DNA from: DASRDS01 sp035570055
GTDB lineage: Bacteria > Gemmatimonadota > Gemmatimonadetes > Gemmatimonadales > Gemmatimonadaceae
Direction of reading: 5' to 3'
Length of the DNA: 64,000 bases
NCBI GenBank assembly: GCA_035570055.1
Contig: DATMLM010000010.1
Span: 16,926 to 80,925 of the forward strand
Shown here one piece after another: positions 7,608 through 15,844 of this stretch (position 1 is the first letter of the stretch; every line of letters begins with the position of its first letter). A program made the position numbers and the translations under genes. The notes under the pieces were generated by a model that saw only the letters and a list, made by a program, of their open reading frames with translations, ran no database searches and was not told the origin of the DNA.

Positions 7608-10499
7608 TCATGTCGCCGGTGCTAGCGTCCGGGCCCGCTCCTCCGTCCGGAAGCCCTCGATCACGTCACCGACCTTGAGGTCGTTGAAGTTCTCGATGCC
7701 GATACCGCACTCGAACCCGGCCCGGACTTCCCGCACGTCGTCCTTGAAGCGCCGCAACGACCCGATGCGGCCCATGTAGACCTCGGTCCCATTCCGGATG
7801 ACCCGCACGCGACCTTCGCGATTGATGACACCCGAGCGCACCGAGCACCCGGCAATGACGCCGATCTTCGCGACCTTGAAGATCTCGCGCACCTCGGCGT
7901 CGCCATCGATGACCTCGCGCTCCTCCGGCCGCAGCATCCCTTCGAGCGCCGACCGAATCTCGGCCACCGCCTCATAGATGATGCGATAGAGCTTGATCTC
8001 GACGCCTTCGCGCTCGGCCGCCATCCGCGCATTGTTGTCGGGCCGCACATGGAACCCGACAATGATCGCGCCCGAGGCCTTGGCGAGGAGAACGTCACTC
8101 TCACTGATCGCGCCGACGCCACGATGGATGACCTGCACTTCGACTTCCGCCGTCGAGAGCTGCCCCAACGCGTCGGCCAATGCTTCGGCCGGCCCGCCTT
8201 GATCCGCCTTGATCACGATCCGCAGCGTCCGCCGCTCACCAGCCGCGGTCTGCGCCATGATGTCTTCGAGCGTCACCCCGGTTCTCGCCGAGCTCCGCCG
8301 ATTCCGCGCCTCGCGATCGAGCCGCTCGCGCTTCTGTGCCGTCTCGCGCGCGTCGGTCGCATCTTCGACGACCACCAGCACGTCGCCCGCGCTCGGCACC
8401 TTCTCGATGCCCAGCACCTGTACCGGAATCGCCGGTCCCGCTGATTTCACCGGCTTGTTGCGCTCGTCGAGCAGCGCGCGCACACGCCCGGCGTACATGC
8501 CGACGATGAAATCATCGCCGACCTTGAGCGTGCCGTTCTCCACGAGCACGGTCGCCACCGGCCCCTTGCCCGGGTCGAGCTGGGCTTCGATGACCGCCCC
8601 TGTCGCCCGACGCCCCGGATTGGCCTTCAGGTCCAGGACCTCAGCCTGCAGCAGAATCTGCTCCAGCAGCTTGTCGACATTCGTGCCCTTCTTGGCCGAG
8701 ATCGCCGTCGCCAGCGTCTCGCCGCCGAACTCTTCGAGCACGACGCCTTCGGCCAAGAGATCCTGCTTGACCTTCATGACATTCGCCGACGGCAGATCGA
8801 TCTTGTTGATCGCGACGATCAACTTGACGCCCGCATTCTTGGCGTGCGAGATCGCCTCCTTCGTCTGCGGCATGACCTGATCGTCCGCGGCGACGACGAG
8901 CACCACGATGTCGGTCACCTGCGCGCCACGCGCGCGCATAGCCGTGAACGCCTCGTGACCCGGCGTGTCGAGGAACGTGATCGATTTCCCGCCCGGGAGC
9001 GACACGTGATACGCGCCGATGTGTTGCGTGATCCCACCGGCCTCACCCGCGACGACGTTCGCCTTTCTGATATAGTCGAGCAGCGACGTCTTCCCGTGGT
9101 CGACGTGACCCATGATCGTTACGACCGGCGGCCGCCAGACGAGCGCGGTCTGATCCTCCTCGATCTCCGCCACGGCCGCCTCGGCCGCGTACTCGGCCTC
9201 CTTCACCGCGCGGAAGCCGTACTCGCCGGCGATGAGCTCGATCTCGTCGAAGTCCAGTCGCTGGTTGATCGTCTTCATGAGCCCGAGGTTCTTGAGCGCG
9301 AACGCGACGATCTGCGTCGCCGGAACCTTCAAGGTCTCACCCAGCTCGCTGACCGTGATGAATTCATTCACACGCACGGTCTTGCGCTCGCGCTCCGCCT
9401 CGGCCGCGCGCGCCGCCTCGAGCTCTTCGCGCGACACGCCCTCGTCGAAGCGCCGGCGTGCACCCGGCGACCGGCCGACCGGACCGCGCATCGTGCTCAT
9501 CGTGCGGTTGATATTCGCCGTCACGGCTTCCTGGTCGACCATGCCGCGCTTGCCCTTCTTGCGGCGGCCCGCGCCGCCACCCATCTGACCGCCCATCGGC
9601 GGCGCGCCGCCGCCGGAGCTCGGCCGCTTGTCGCCGCCACCGCCACGGTCATCCCGACGCGCGGGCGGCGCCCCGCTTCCCGCATTTGGCGCTCCACCCG
9701 GAGCGGCCGATGCCACGGGACGCGGCGCGTTGTAGCTGCCGCTCCCACCCGCGGGCCGCGACTGACGCGGCGCACCGGGCACGAAGGGCCGCGGCGCACC
9801 CGGCACAACCGGGCGCGGGCGATTGGGATCAGCCGGCGAGCTCGGCGTGCTCGTCGGCGCACCACCTGCCGACGCGCCGCCGGATGGCGCGGCCGTCATC
9901 GGTGCACCTGACTGGTCCGCTGGCGCACTCGGCCGATGCGGTGGAGCACTCGGCCGATGCGGCGCAGTAGGTTGCGCGCTCACGGGCCGCTCCTGTGGCG
10001 TACTCGGACGCGGCGGCACCGTCGGCGTAGCCGGGGGCGCAGTCACCGAGGGCGCTGTGCTCACCGGCTCGACACGAGGCTCAGGACGTGGCTCGGCACG
10101 AGGGGGTGGGAGTTCCTCGACCTCGACTTCCTCAGGCAGCTCCTCGAGCTCAGCCGCTTCGGCATTCGCGGCTTGGACGTCGGCCGCGCGACGGCGACGA
10201 ACGCCAGTGGCACCCGCGGCAGCAGCACCCGATCCGTTGCCGGCAGCCGCTGGAGCAGGCGCCTCGACAGCAGCACTGGTGGTGGAGCCACGCCGGCGCC
10301 GGGAGGCAGCGGGAGCCGGCTTCTCGGCACGCGCGCGCTTCTCGCGCTCCCAGCGGGCACGCACGCGCGAGACCTGATCGTCCGTCAGCGCGCTCGCCTC
10401 GTTGCGGACCGGCACGTCCATCGTGCGCAGCAAATTCATCACCTCGTCCGGCGAGATGCCGAATTCGCCCGCCATATCGTGTACGCGAAGCTTGCTCAC
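7608..10499 (-). CDS. infB: Translation initiation factor IF-2
   Basis: IF-2 is the GTPase that brings initiator tRNA to the ribosome. The 963-residue protein has an N-terminal IF2_N helix-turn (KLRVHDMAGEFGISPDEVM). A long Ala/Pro/Gly/Arg-rich linker follows (about residues 55-320), and then a second IF2_N-like region (VSELGETLKVPATQIVAFAL). The G domain has GHVDHGKTSLLD (G1), GGITQHIGAY (G2), DTPGHEAF (G3), NKIDL (G4) and the SAKKG region (G5), followed by the C1/C2 domains. Only the linker is longer than in E. coli-like IF-2. It overlaps ylxQ upstream by 4 bases. Confidence 0.97.
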   Translation of the reverse strand: MSKLRVHDMAGEFGISPDEVMNLLRTMDVPVRNEASALTDDQVSRVRARWEREKRARAEKPAPAASRRRRGSTTSAAVEAPAPAAAGNGSGAAAAGATGVRRRRAADVQAANAEAAELEELPEEVEVEELPPPRAEPRPEPRVEPVSTAPSVTAPPATPTVPPRPSTPQERPVSAQPTAPHRPSAPPHRPSAPADQSGAPMTAAPSGGASAGGAPTSTPSSPADPNRPRPVVPGAPRPFVPGAPRQSRPAGGSGSYNAPRPVASAAPGGAPNAGSGAPPARRDDRGGGGDKRPSSGGGAPPMGGQMGGGAGRRKKGKRGMVDQEAVTANINRTMSTMRGPVGRSPGARRRFDEGVSREELEAARAAEAERERKTVRVNEFITVSELGETLKVPATQIVAFALKNLGLMKTINQRLDFDEIELIAGEYGFRAVKEAEYAAEAAVAEIEEDQTALVWRPPVVTIMGHVDHGKTSLLDYIRKANVVAGEAGGITQHIGAYHVSLPGGKSITFLDTPGHEAFTAMRARGAQVTDIVVLVVAADDQVMPQTKEAISHAKNAGVKLIVAINKIDLPSANVMKVKQDLLAEGVVLEEFGGETLATAISAKKGTNVDKLLEQILLQAEVLDLKANPGRRATGAVIEAQLDPGKGPVATVLVENGTLKVGDDFIVGMYAGRVRALLDERNKPVKSAGPAIPVQVLGIEKVPSAGDVLVVVEDATDARETAQKRERLDREARNRRSSARTGVTLEDIMAQTAAGERRTLRIVIKADQGGPAEALADALGQLSTAEVEVQVIHRGVGAISESDVLLAKASGAIIVGFHVRPDNNARMAAEREGVEIKLYRIIYEAVAEIRSALEGMLRPEEREVIDGDAEVREIFKVAKIGVIAGCSVRSGVINREGRVRVIRNGTEVYMGRIGSLRRFKDDVREVRAGFECGIGIENFNDLKVGDVIEGFRTEERARTLAPAT

Positions 10500-10807
10500 T
10501 CCACCCCTCCCTTCGATTCCACCAGCGCCTCGATCCCCTTCGCCAGCTGGTGGTCCACTATCCCGACTGCCGCTGCCCCGAGCTGTGCAACGCCCGGACC
10601 GCTCACTCGCCGTACGCGCCGCGCATCGAGCAGCGGAACCACTTTCGCGAGGCTATGCCGCGACGCATCCGGCGCGACGATCGCCAACCGCAACCGCCCG
10701 CGCAGCGCCGCCTCCCGCACCGCCTGGACGCCGCTGACCGCGAGTCGCCCGCGAAGCCCGAGGCCAATCAGCCCCATGAGCTTCTGCACCACCTCTGGCC
10801 GTGCCAC
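10496..10807 (-). CDS. ylxQ: YlxQ-type L7Ae/L30e-family protein
   Basis: Small proteins of this family sit between nusA and infB in many bacteria and bind RNA kink-turns; the exact role is not settled. The 103-residue frame has the L7Ae-type pattern: KLMGLIGLGLRGRLAVSG at the start, LAIVAPDASRHSLAKVVPLL in the middle and VRRVSGPGVAQLGAAAVG toward the end. The GTG at 10807 lies just after the nusA stop. An earlier in-frame start at 10840 would overlap nusA by 29 bases and looks less likely. The ylxR gene that usually accompanies it is absent. Confidence 0.78.
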   Translation of the reverse strand: MARPEVVQKLMGLIGLGLRGRLAVSGVQAVREAALRGRLRLAIVAPDASRHSLAKVVPLLDARRVRRVSGPGVAQLGAAAVGIVDHQLAKGIEALVESKGGVE

Positions 10808-10811
10808 GACC

Positions 10812-12128
10812 TCAGGCAGCCGCCCCTCCACCCTCGTCACTCGTCAGCTCATCGATGATCGACATGATACGATCCGCCTCCGCCGGCGCGATGCCCGGCA
10901 GACGCAGGAGGTCTTCCCGCTCGAGGTCGATCACGTCGTTCAACGTCCGATATCCAGCTTCCTCGAGCACGGCGACCGTCGCCGGCTCCAGGCCCTCGAT
11001 CTCCGTCAGCTTCACATCGCCAGCATCCTCGACCCGCTCCTCGGGCAGCGGCGCAAAGAGCGGCGCCTCACCAGCCCGCTCCAGCCACTCGCGACTGGAG
11101 TAGAGGTCGATCTTCCACTCGGTCAGCTCCGACGCCAGTCGCACGTTCTGACCATTGCGACCGATCGCCAATGAAAGCTGATCTTCATCGACCACCGCTT
11201 GAATCGTCTTGGTCGACGGATCGCTGAACACTCGGGCCACTCGGGCCGGCGCCAACGCCAGCTTGGCGAAGCGCTCGGGGTCCGAAGACCACGGCACGAT
11301 ATCGATCCTCTCCCCACCCAACTCATTGACCACGGCCTGCACACGCGAGCCTTTCAATCCCACACAAGCGCCAACGGGATCGATCGAGTCATCGCGCGAG
11401 AACACCGCGATCTTCGTCCGGCTCCCAACCTCGCGAGCCGACGCGCGGATGTCGACGATGTTCTGTTGAATCTCCGGGACTTCGAGCTTGAACAACGCCT
11501 TCACGAACAGCGCATCAGCGCGAGACAGAATCAGCCGGGGCCCCTTGGGAGTCTCTTCGACGCGCTTGAGCACGGCGCGAATCGGCTCGCCCTGGTGAAA
11601 GTGTTCGCGGTGGTTTTGCTCCCGGTACGGGATAATCGCTTCCGCCTCGCGGAACTTGTTCAGCATGACCACGAGCTTGCCGCGCTCGATCTGCTGGATC
11701 TCGCCCGAGAGCAGCTCGCCGACCCGCCCGGTGAACTCGTCGCGAATCTTCGACCGCTCGCCCTCGCGCACGCGCTGGATGATCCGCTGCTTCGCGGCCT
11801 GCACGGCCGTGCGGCCGAACTCCGCGAAGTCCACCGGAATCTCCATGACATCGCCGACCTGAAACTCCGGGTCCTCGAACCGCGCGTCGTCGAGAGAGAC
11901 CTCTTTGCTCGAGTCCTCGACGCTATCGACGACGTTCTTGAGCAGCGTGATGCCGAGCGTGCCGCGGTCGTCATCGATCACGACCTCGGCCTGGACGTTC
12001 GGGCCATGTTTCTTCGCGAGGGCGGCCATAATGCCGTCCTTGAGCAGCTCGTGGAGCTCTCCTCGTCCGAGACTCTTCGAGTTCGATAACTCGCGAATTG
12101 CCGTCAGAATTTCAGCGGAGCCGACCAT
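10812..12128 (-). CDS. nusA: Transcription termination/antitermination factor NusA
   Basis: NusA binds RNA polymerase and modulates pausing, termination and antitermination. The 438-residue protein has the N-terminal domain (SAEILTAIRELSNSKSLGR), the S1 domain (FTGRVGELLSGEIQQIERG, about 135-200), and KH1/KH2 with EVGSRTKIAVFS, PVGACVGLKGSRVQAVVNEL and LAIGRNGQNVRLASEL. A C-terminal helix-hairpin-helix region follows (LTEIEGLEPATVAVLEEAG and LLRLPGIAPAEADRIMSI). It overlaps rimP by 17 bases. E. coli NusA represses its own operon; a hairpin before rimP here (12593-12620) could serve the same purpose. Confidence 0.97.
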   Translation of the reverse strand: MVGSAEILTAIRELSNSKSLGRGELHELLKDGIMAALAKKHGPNVQAEVVIDDDRGTLGITLLKNVVDSVEDSSKEVSLDDARFEDPEFQVGDVMEIPVDFAEFGRTAVQAAKQRIIQRVREGERSKIRDEFTGRVGELLSGEIQQIERGKLVVMLNKFREAEAIIPYREQNHREHFHQGEPIRAVLKRVEETPKGPRLILSRADALFVKALFKLEVPEIQQNIVDIRASAREVGSRTKIAVFSRDDSIDPVGACVGLKGSRVQAVVNELGGERIDIVPWSSDPERFAKLALAPARVARVFSDPSTKTIQAVVDEDQLSLAIGRNGQNVRLASELTEWKIDLYSSREWLERAGEAPLFAPLPEERVEDAGDVKLTEIEGLEPATVAVLEEAGYRTLNDVIDLEREDLLRLPGIAPAEADRIMSIIDELTSDEGGGAAA

Positions 12129-12579
12129 CCGTCACACCCCTGTCCCAATTGAACGTCAACCGTGCTTCAACTATCGCTGGTAGCGTTAGCTGGTACTCGC
12201 TTGCTCCCTCACGCACTTTGACCACGAAGTCATCACCCGCTCCCTCGACACCAACGATCTCGACCTCTTTGCGTCCGCCGAAGGCGGCGCTCTTGATCAG
12301 CGCCCGCCGCCCGACGAACCGTCGCCAGTCCTGCTCCGTCTTGAGCGGCCGGTCCGCCCCGGGGGACGACACCTGCAGCTCAGTTTGCTCGCCAACCAAC
12401 GGCTCGATCACGCGCGAGACTCGCGCGCAGTCTTCGACCGTCACCCGTTGCCCGTCCCTCCGATCGATTCGAATCTCGACCGCGGGACGAGCCCGGCTAC
12501 CCTGCCGGCGCAAGTCGACCAGGTCGAACCCCAACCCGTCAAGTGCGCCCTCGACAACGATTTCCAGTTCTGATTTCAC
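12112..12579 (-). CDS. rimP: Ribosome maturation factor RimP
   Basis: RimP acts in 30S subunit maturation. From GTG 12579 the 155-residue protein reads VKSELEIVVEGALDGLGFDL, which aligns with the normal N-terminus. VEDCARVSRVIEPLVG, the conserved SSPGADRPLKTEQDW and the C-terminal SH3-like domain (FGGRKEVEIVGVEGAGDDFVV) follow. An in-frame ATG at 12630 would add 17 residues encoded by a hairpin and T-tract (GEVPHIFLF), which look non-homologous. However, a promoter placed just upstream could make that ATG a leaderless start. RimP is the first gene of the nusA-infB operon. Confidence 0.93.
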   Translation of the reverse strand: MKSELEIVVEGALDGLGFDLVDLRRQGSRARPAVEIRIDRRDGQRVTVEDCARVSRVIEPLVGEQTELQVSSPGADRPLKTEQDWRRFVGRRALIKSAAFGGRKEVEIVGVEGAGDDFVVKVREGASEYQLTLPAIVEARLTFNWDRGVTDGRLR

Positions 12580-12592
12580 AACCGATGAGAAT

Positions 12593-12620
12593 AAAAAAAT
12601 GTGGGGAACCTCCCCCACAT
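12593..12620 (-). terminator. Intrinsic terminator or attenuator ahead of rimP
   Basis: On the minus strand ATGTGGGG (12613-12620) pairs with CCCCACAT (12599-12606), and seven T residues follow (12593-12599). This is a textbook intrinsic terminator. It lies 54 bases after pgeF and only 14 bases before the rimP GTG. It can end the murA-pgeF transcript. Because a promoter lies upstream of it (12634-12661), it also sits in the rimP leader and could attenuate the nusA operon. Confidence 0.75.
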
Positions 12621-12633
12621 TGCCAGACATAGA

Positions 12634-12661
12634 AACATAACGTCCCCCTAACAGGGGTCAA
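12634..12661 (-). promoter_or_regulatory. Putative sigma70-type promoter of the rimP-nusA-infB operon
   Basis: Minus strand: TTGACC (12656-12661), a 16-base spacer, then TATGTT (12634-12639). The predicted start is near 12627, just before the terminator-like hairpin at 12593-12620. It was chosen by eye from consensus; no other good promoter is seen between pgeF and rimP. Confidence 0.5.
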
Positions 12662-12673
12662 CCCATCCAGCGC

Positions 12674-13378
12674 CTAATCGGCTATAATGGCCGCCGCCTG
12701 TCGCCCGGCGTCGCCGCCGCGATGAGAGAAAAATCGGTCGTCGTCGCACCGCGAACAATCGTCACTGACCGTCACGGCTCTCACGCCGGCAGCACACGCC
12801 TGCCCCGCGAGCAATCCCCGCAGATCCACCGTGGTCGGAGTCTCGACGATCTTGCCCGTCAGTTGTGCGTAGACCTCCGGGCTCACCTCGTAGCATCGCC
12901 CACAAATCGCGGGCCCGAGATGCACGCGCAGCTCCCTCAACGCTAGCCCATCCTCGGCCATCACCGTCAGCGCTTTCCGCATGATACCGGCGGCGGTCCC
13001 GCGCCATCCCGCGTGAAGCGCGGCCACGGCTCCGGACGGATGCGCAATGAGAACCGGTACGCAGTCAGCCACAGTCACCGCGAGACCGGTGCCGCGATCG
13101 GGCGCATAGTGCCCGTCGGCATCATCCACCCTCAGCCAACCGGTCCACGATCCATCGTGCATGGCCACGCGCGTGCCGTGCACCTGTCGCCCCGTCGCGA
13201 ACCGCGGCGCGCGGAGCACGCCGAGCCGCAGCGCGTCCCAGCGGCCGATCACGTCCTGGACGGACTCGTCACCTTGCGTGCTGAGCGATCCGAACGCACG
13301 AGTCGTCACATACGCCCGCACCCCGAAAGAGGTGAAAACGTCGATGGGCTCGAGTGTCGTGACCGCGGTCGTTGTCAT
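12674..13378 (-). CDS. pgeF: Peptidoglycan editing factor / purine nucleoside phosphorylase (YfiH, laccase-domain)
   Basis: Proteins of this family act on purine nucleosides, and in E. coli the homologue removes mis-incorporated residues from peptidoglycan precursors. The 234-residue protein shows RQVHGTRV, a VTVADCVPVLI segment, the hallmark HAGWRGTAAGI (zinc ligand His), HLGPAICGRCYEVSPEVY, and C-terminal SDDCSRCDDDRFFSHRGGD. It is preceded by murA with a 4-base overlap. Pairing with murA fits a role in cell-wall precursor quality control, but that is inference from context. Confidence 0.92.
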   Translation of the reverse strand: MTTTAVTTLEPIDVFTSFGVRAYVTTRAFGSLSTQGDESVQDVIGRWDALRLGVLRAPRFATGRQVHGTRVAMHDGSWTGWLRVDDADGHYAPDRGTGLAVTVADCVPVLIAHPSGAVAALHAGWRGTAAGIMRKALTVMAEDGLALRELRVHLGPAICGRCYEVSPEVYAQLTGKIVETPTTVDLRGLLAGQACAAGVRAVTVSDDCSRCDDDRFFSHRGGDAGRQAAAIIAD

Positions 13379-14682
13379 CGGGTAGGCGTCAAATATCGCG
13401 TGTGGACCACGCGTTCGATACGGGCGCCCAGGGCGTTCAGCCGCTCGTCGATGCGCTCATAGCCGCGGTCGATCTGCCCGACGTTGTTGATCGTGCTCGT
13501 CCCATTCGCGCAGAGCGCGGCCAGCAGCATCGCCATGCCCGCGCGGATGTCGGGCGACTCGACGGTCGACGCCCGCAGATCCGACGGTCCCGCGACCAGC
13601 ACCCGGTGCGGGTCGCAGAGCACGATGCGCGCGCCCATACCGACCAGCTTGTCCACGAAGAACATGCGCGACTCGAACATCTTCTCGTGCATCAAGATCA
13701 AGCCACGGCACTGGGTCGCCGTGACGATGGCGATCGACATGAGATCCGCCGGGAATGCCGGCCATGGCTGGTCCTCGAGCTTTGGGACATGCCCTCCCAG
13801 GTCGCTCCGGATCTCCAAGCTCTGATGCGCCGGCACGATCAGGTCCGGGCCGTCCACGACACACTCGACCCCAAGTCGCGCAAATCCCATTCTGACGGAC
13901 CGCAGATGCTCGACGCCGGCGTCGGCAATTCTCAACTCTGACCGGGTCACGGCCGCCAGCCCGATGAACGATCCGACCTCGATGTGATCGGGCCCGATCG
14001 TGTACCGCACGCCGCGAAGCGGGCGCGCGCCATGGATGGTCAGGGTATTCGTGCCGATGCCTTCGATCTCCGCGCCCATCGCCACCAGGAAATGCGCGAG
14101 ATCCTGCACGTGAGGCTCGCTGGCCGCATTGCGCAGAACGGTCGTCCCGGTCGCGGCGACCGCCGCCATCAGCGCATTCTCCGTCGCCGTCACGCTCGGC
14201 TCGTCGAGGAACACGTCCGCGCCAACGAGGCGGGGCGCGCTGATCTCGAACTTCCCGTTCAGCGTGAACGTCGCCCCGAGCTGTTCGAGCGCCAGAAAGT
14301 GGGTATCGACGCGTCGCCGCCCGATCACATCGCCGCCGGGCGGCGGAAGCTGGACCGACTTGCATCGCGCCAGGAGGGGCCCGGCCAGGAGAATCGACGC
14401 GCGGATCCGCGCGCACAATCTCGGATCGAGCGACGCGGCCCGGATCTCCTTTGCGTGGATCTTGAGCTCGTGCGGTCCGGACCACTCCACCGAGGCGCCA
14501 ACCGATCGGAGGAGATCGACGAGCGTCTCGATGTCGTTGATGCGGGGGACATTCGACAGCTCGACCGGCTGATCGGTCAGGAGCGCGGCGGCCACGATCG
14601 GCAGCGCCGCGTTCTTGTTGCCGGACGGCCGGACTGTGCCCGACAGCTTCCGGCCGCCTTCTACCATGAATTGAACAGTCAT
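13375..14682 (-). CDS. murA: UDP-N-acetylglucosamine 1-carboxyvinyltransferase, Asp-type active site
   Basis: MurA transfers enolpyruvate from PEP to UDP-GlcNAc, the first committed step of peptidoglycan synthesis. The 435-residue protein begins MTVQFMVEGG; GTVRPSGNKNAALPI follows, aligning with the family. The catalytic loop reads PPGGDVIGRRRVDTH. The position held by Cys115 in E. coli MurA is Asp here. That substitution is known from mycobacteria, chlamydiae and Borrelia and makes the enzyme insensitive to fosfomycin. The ATG at 14682 fits homologues better than the in-frame start at 14721. A hairpin (14719-14754) separates it from the divergent gene at 14986. Confidence 0.95.
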   Translation of the reverse strand: MTVQFMVEGGRKLSGTVRPSGNKNAALPIVAAALLTDQPVELSNVPRINDIETLVDLLRSVGASVEWSGPHELKIHAKEIRAASLDPRLCARIRASILLAGPLLARCKSVQLPPPGGDVIGRRRVDTHFLALEQLGATFTLNGKFEISAPRLVGADVFLDEPSVTATENALMAAVAATGTTVLRNAASEPHVQDLAHFLVAMGAEIEGIGTNTLTIHGARPLRGVRYTIGPDHIEVGSFIGLAAVTRSELRIADAGVEHLRSVRMGFARLGVECVVDGPDLIVPAHQSLEIRSDLGGHVPKLEDQPWPAFPADLMSIAIVTATQCRGLILMHEKMFESRMFFVDKLVGMGARIVLCDPHRVLVAGPSDLRASTVESPDIRAGMAMLLAALCANGTSTINNVGQIDRGYERIDERLNALGARIERVVHTRYLTPTR

Positions 14683-14985
14683 TATCGCGTTAGGATGTCC
14701 GCCCTCGACGCCCCCAGTCAAGAAACGTCACTCGCTTCGCTCGTGACTTTCTTGCCTTGTCCTATTGGATGCGTCGGCCGTGGGCCGCCGCGGAACTGCC
14801 GCGACGGTCCATATACAGACGACCGTAGTCGGCCATGCGAAAGGCCGGGCATTCCCGCGAGTCGGCCCAGGTCCTCACCGTGTGCGGTCGCCGAAGGCGC
14901 TGCGCACAGCGCGGGTTGCCAGGCGTGGCCCCCGCCTTGCAATGTTCGGCAGTTCTCGAACACAACTCTATCCCAGGAGACTCGC
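14683..14985. other. Intergenic region between murA and the divergent envelope genes
   Basis: A strong hairpin lies near murA: CAAGAAA (14719-14725) and GTCAC pair with GTGAC (14743-14747) and TTTCTTG (14748-14754), with one bulged C. It has no T-tract on either side, so it is not a clear terminator. GATAAT on the minus strand (14681-14686) overlaps the murA ATG. The rest is GC-rich, with no recognisable RNA or protein. The AGGAGA at 14975-14980 is the ribosome site for the gene at 14986. Confidence 0.4.
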
Positions 14986-15498
14986 ATGGTGCCGGCCTGG
15001 CTGCAGATCGTGCAGACCGTCGCGACCTGTGTCCTTCTGGTGGCCCTCGCGATTCTGGCGGTGGGCGCGATCGTGGCGTCCGTCGTGATTCGCCGCCAAC
15101 TCCAGCGCGGCAGCGAGGAGGTCACGAAAATGCTGGGCGTGGCCGCCCCCATGCTCCGGGACGCGACGGTCCTCTTGGGTGAGCTCCGCGATATCGCAGT
15201 CCAGGCCCGCGAAGACACTGCGGTCGTGCACCGGCTCGTCACGGATGCCGACGTCCGCCTGCGCGAGATCGGCAACCGGGCCAATGAGCACATAGGCGAG
15301 CTCGACACGGCGTACGGTATTCTCCGTGACGGCCTGGAGGATGCGGTAGTCTCCGTCGCGGCTGTCGCGCACGGGGTCCGTGCGGGGACCGCGGCATTGG
15401 GACTCAGCGACAACGGGAGGAAGAATGGCCACGACGATGCAGGATCATCTGGACGACGCGCACAGCCACGAATCCGAGGCCAACGGCGTGAAGAGTAA
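14986..15498 (+). CDS. Membrane-anchored DUF948-like protein
   Basis: I recognise no specific function. The 170-residue protein has one N-terminal membrane helix (about residues 10-33, VATCVLLVALAILAVGAIVA). A long helical region follows (about 38-140) with heptad-like Leu/Val/Ala spacing, as in DUF948 proteins that often accompany YtxH-like proteins. The tail is polar and basic. AGGAGA lies 6 bases before the ATG. Its last 74 bases overlap the next gene, which suggests coupled translation and a shared role at the cytoplasmic membrane. Confidence 0.75.
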   Translation: MVPAWLQIVQTVATCVLLVALAILAVGAIVASVVIRRQLQRGSEEVTKMLGVAAPMLRDATVLLGELRDIAVQAREDTAVVHRLVTDADVRLREIGNRANEHIGELDTAYGILRDGLEDAVVSVAAVAHGVRAGTAALGLSDNGRKNGHDDAGSSGRRAQPRIRGQRREE

Positions 15499-15844
15499 AT
15501 TCCGGGAAGGGTTCCCTCGTCTCAAGAAACGGCTGGCCGACCGCGAGGTCCAGACCGACATGGTTGCCGCCGCGCTCGTCGGCGCGGCCATTGGCGTAGC
15601 CGCCACCTTACTGCTCCGTCCGCGCCGGAGCCCCCACCTGGGCGACGTCGCCCGCGACACGGCAAGCCGCGCCCGCAAACGCGGCGAAGCGTGGCTGGAC
15701 TCGCTACCAAACGGCGAGGAGATCAAAGAGCGCCTGTCCGAATACGTCGAGACCGCCCGCGACGCGATCGACCGTACCGTCGAGGGCGAGCTCCGCGCGC
15801 TCCGGAAGCGACTGCGCCGGCAGCGATCCCGCGTTGGACTATAG
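15425..15844 (+). CDS. YtxH-like small membrane protein
   Basis: The 139-residue protein has a hydrophilic start (MATTMQDHLDDAHSHESEAN) and a short hydrophobic segment at about residues 50-66 (AAALVGAAIGVAATLLL) followed by RPRRS. An amphipathic helical C-terminus rich in Arg, Glu and Ala comes next. The Gly-rich hydrophobic segment followed by basic residues is typical of YtxH-family general stress proteins. It overlaps the DUF948-like gene upstream and the phospholipase-like gene downstream by 11 bases. Function is not known. Confidence 0.7.
   Translation: MATTMQDHLDDAHSHESEANGVKSKFREGFPRLKKRLADREVQTDMVAAALVGAAIGVAATLLLRPRRSPHLGDVARDTASRARKRGEAWLDSLPNGEEIKERLSEYVETARDAIDRTVEGELRALRKRLRRQRSRVGL

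Noticed and set aside
14719..14754. Hairpin between murA and the divergent operon as a terminator
   Set aside because: It has no T-tract on either strand and sits between divergent genes, so termination is not needed there.
14762..14965. A possible small RNA or small protein in the murA upstream gap
   Set aside because: No conserved RNA motif (6S, SRP, RNase P) could be recognised and the short frame has no support.
13984..14985. A 334-codon extension upstream of the DUF948-like protein
   Set aside because: It is antisense to murA and lacks membrane or domain features; a ribosome site and ATG are at 14986.
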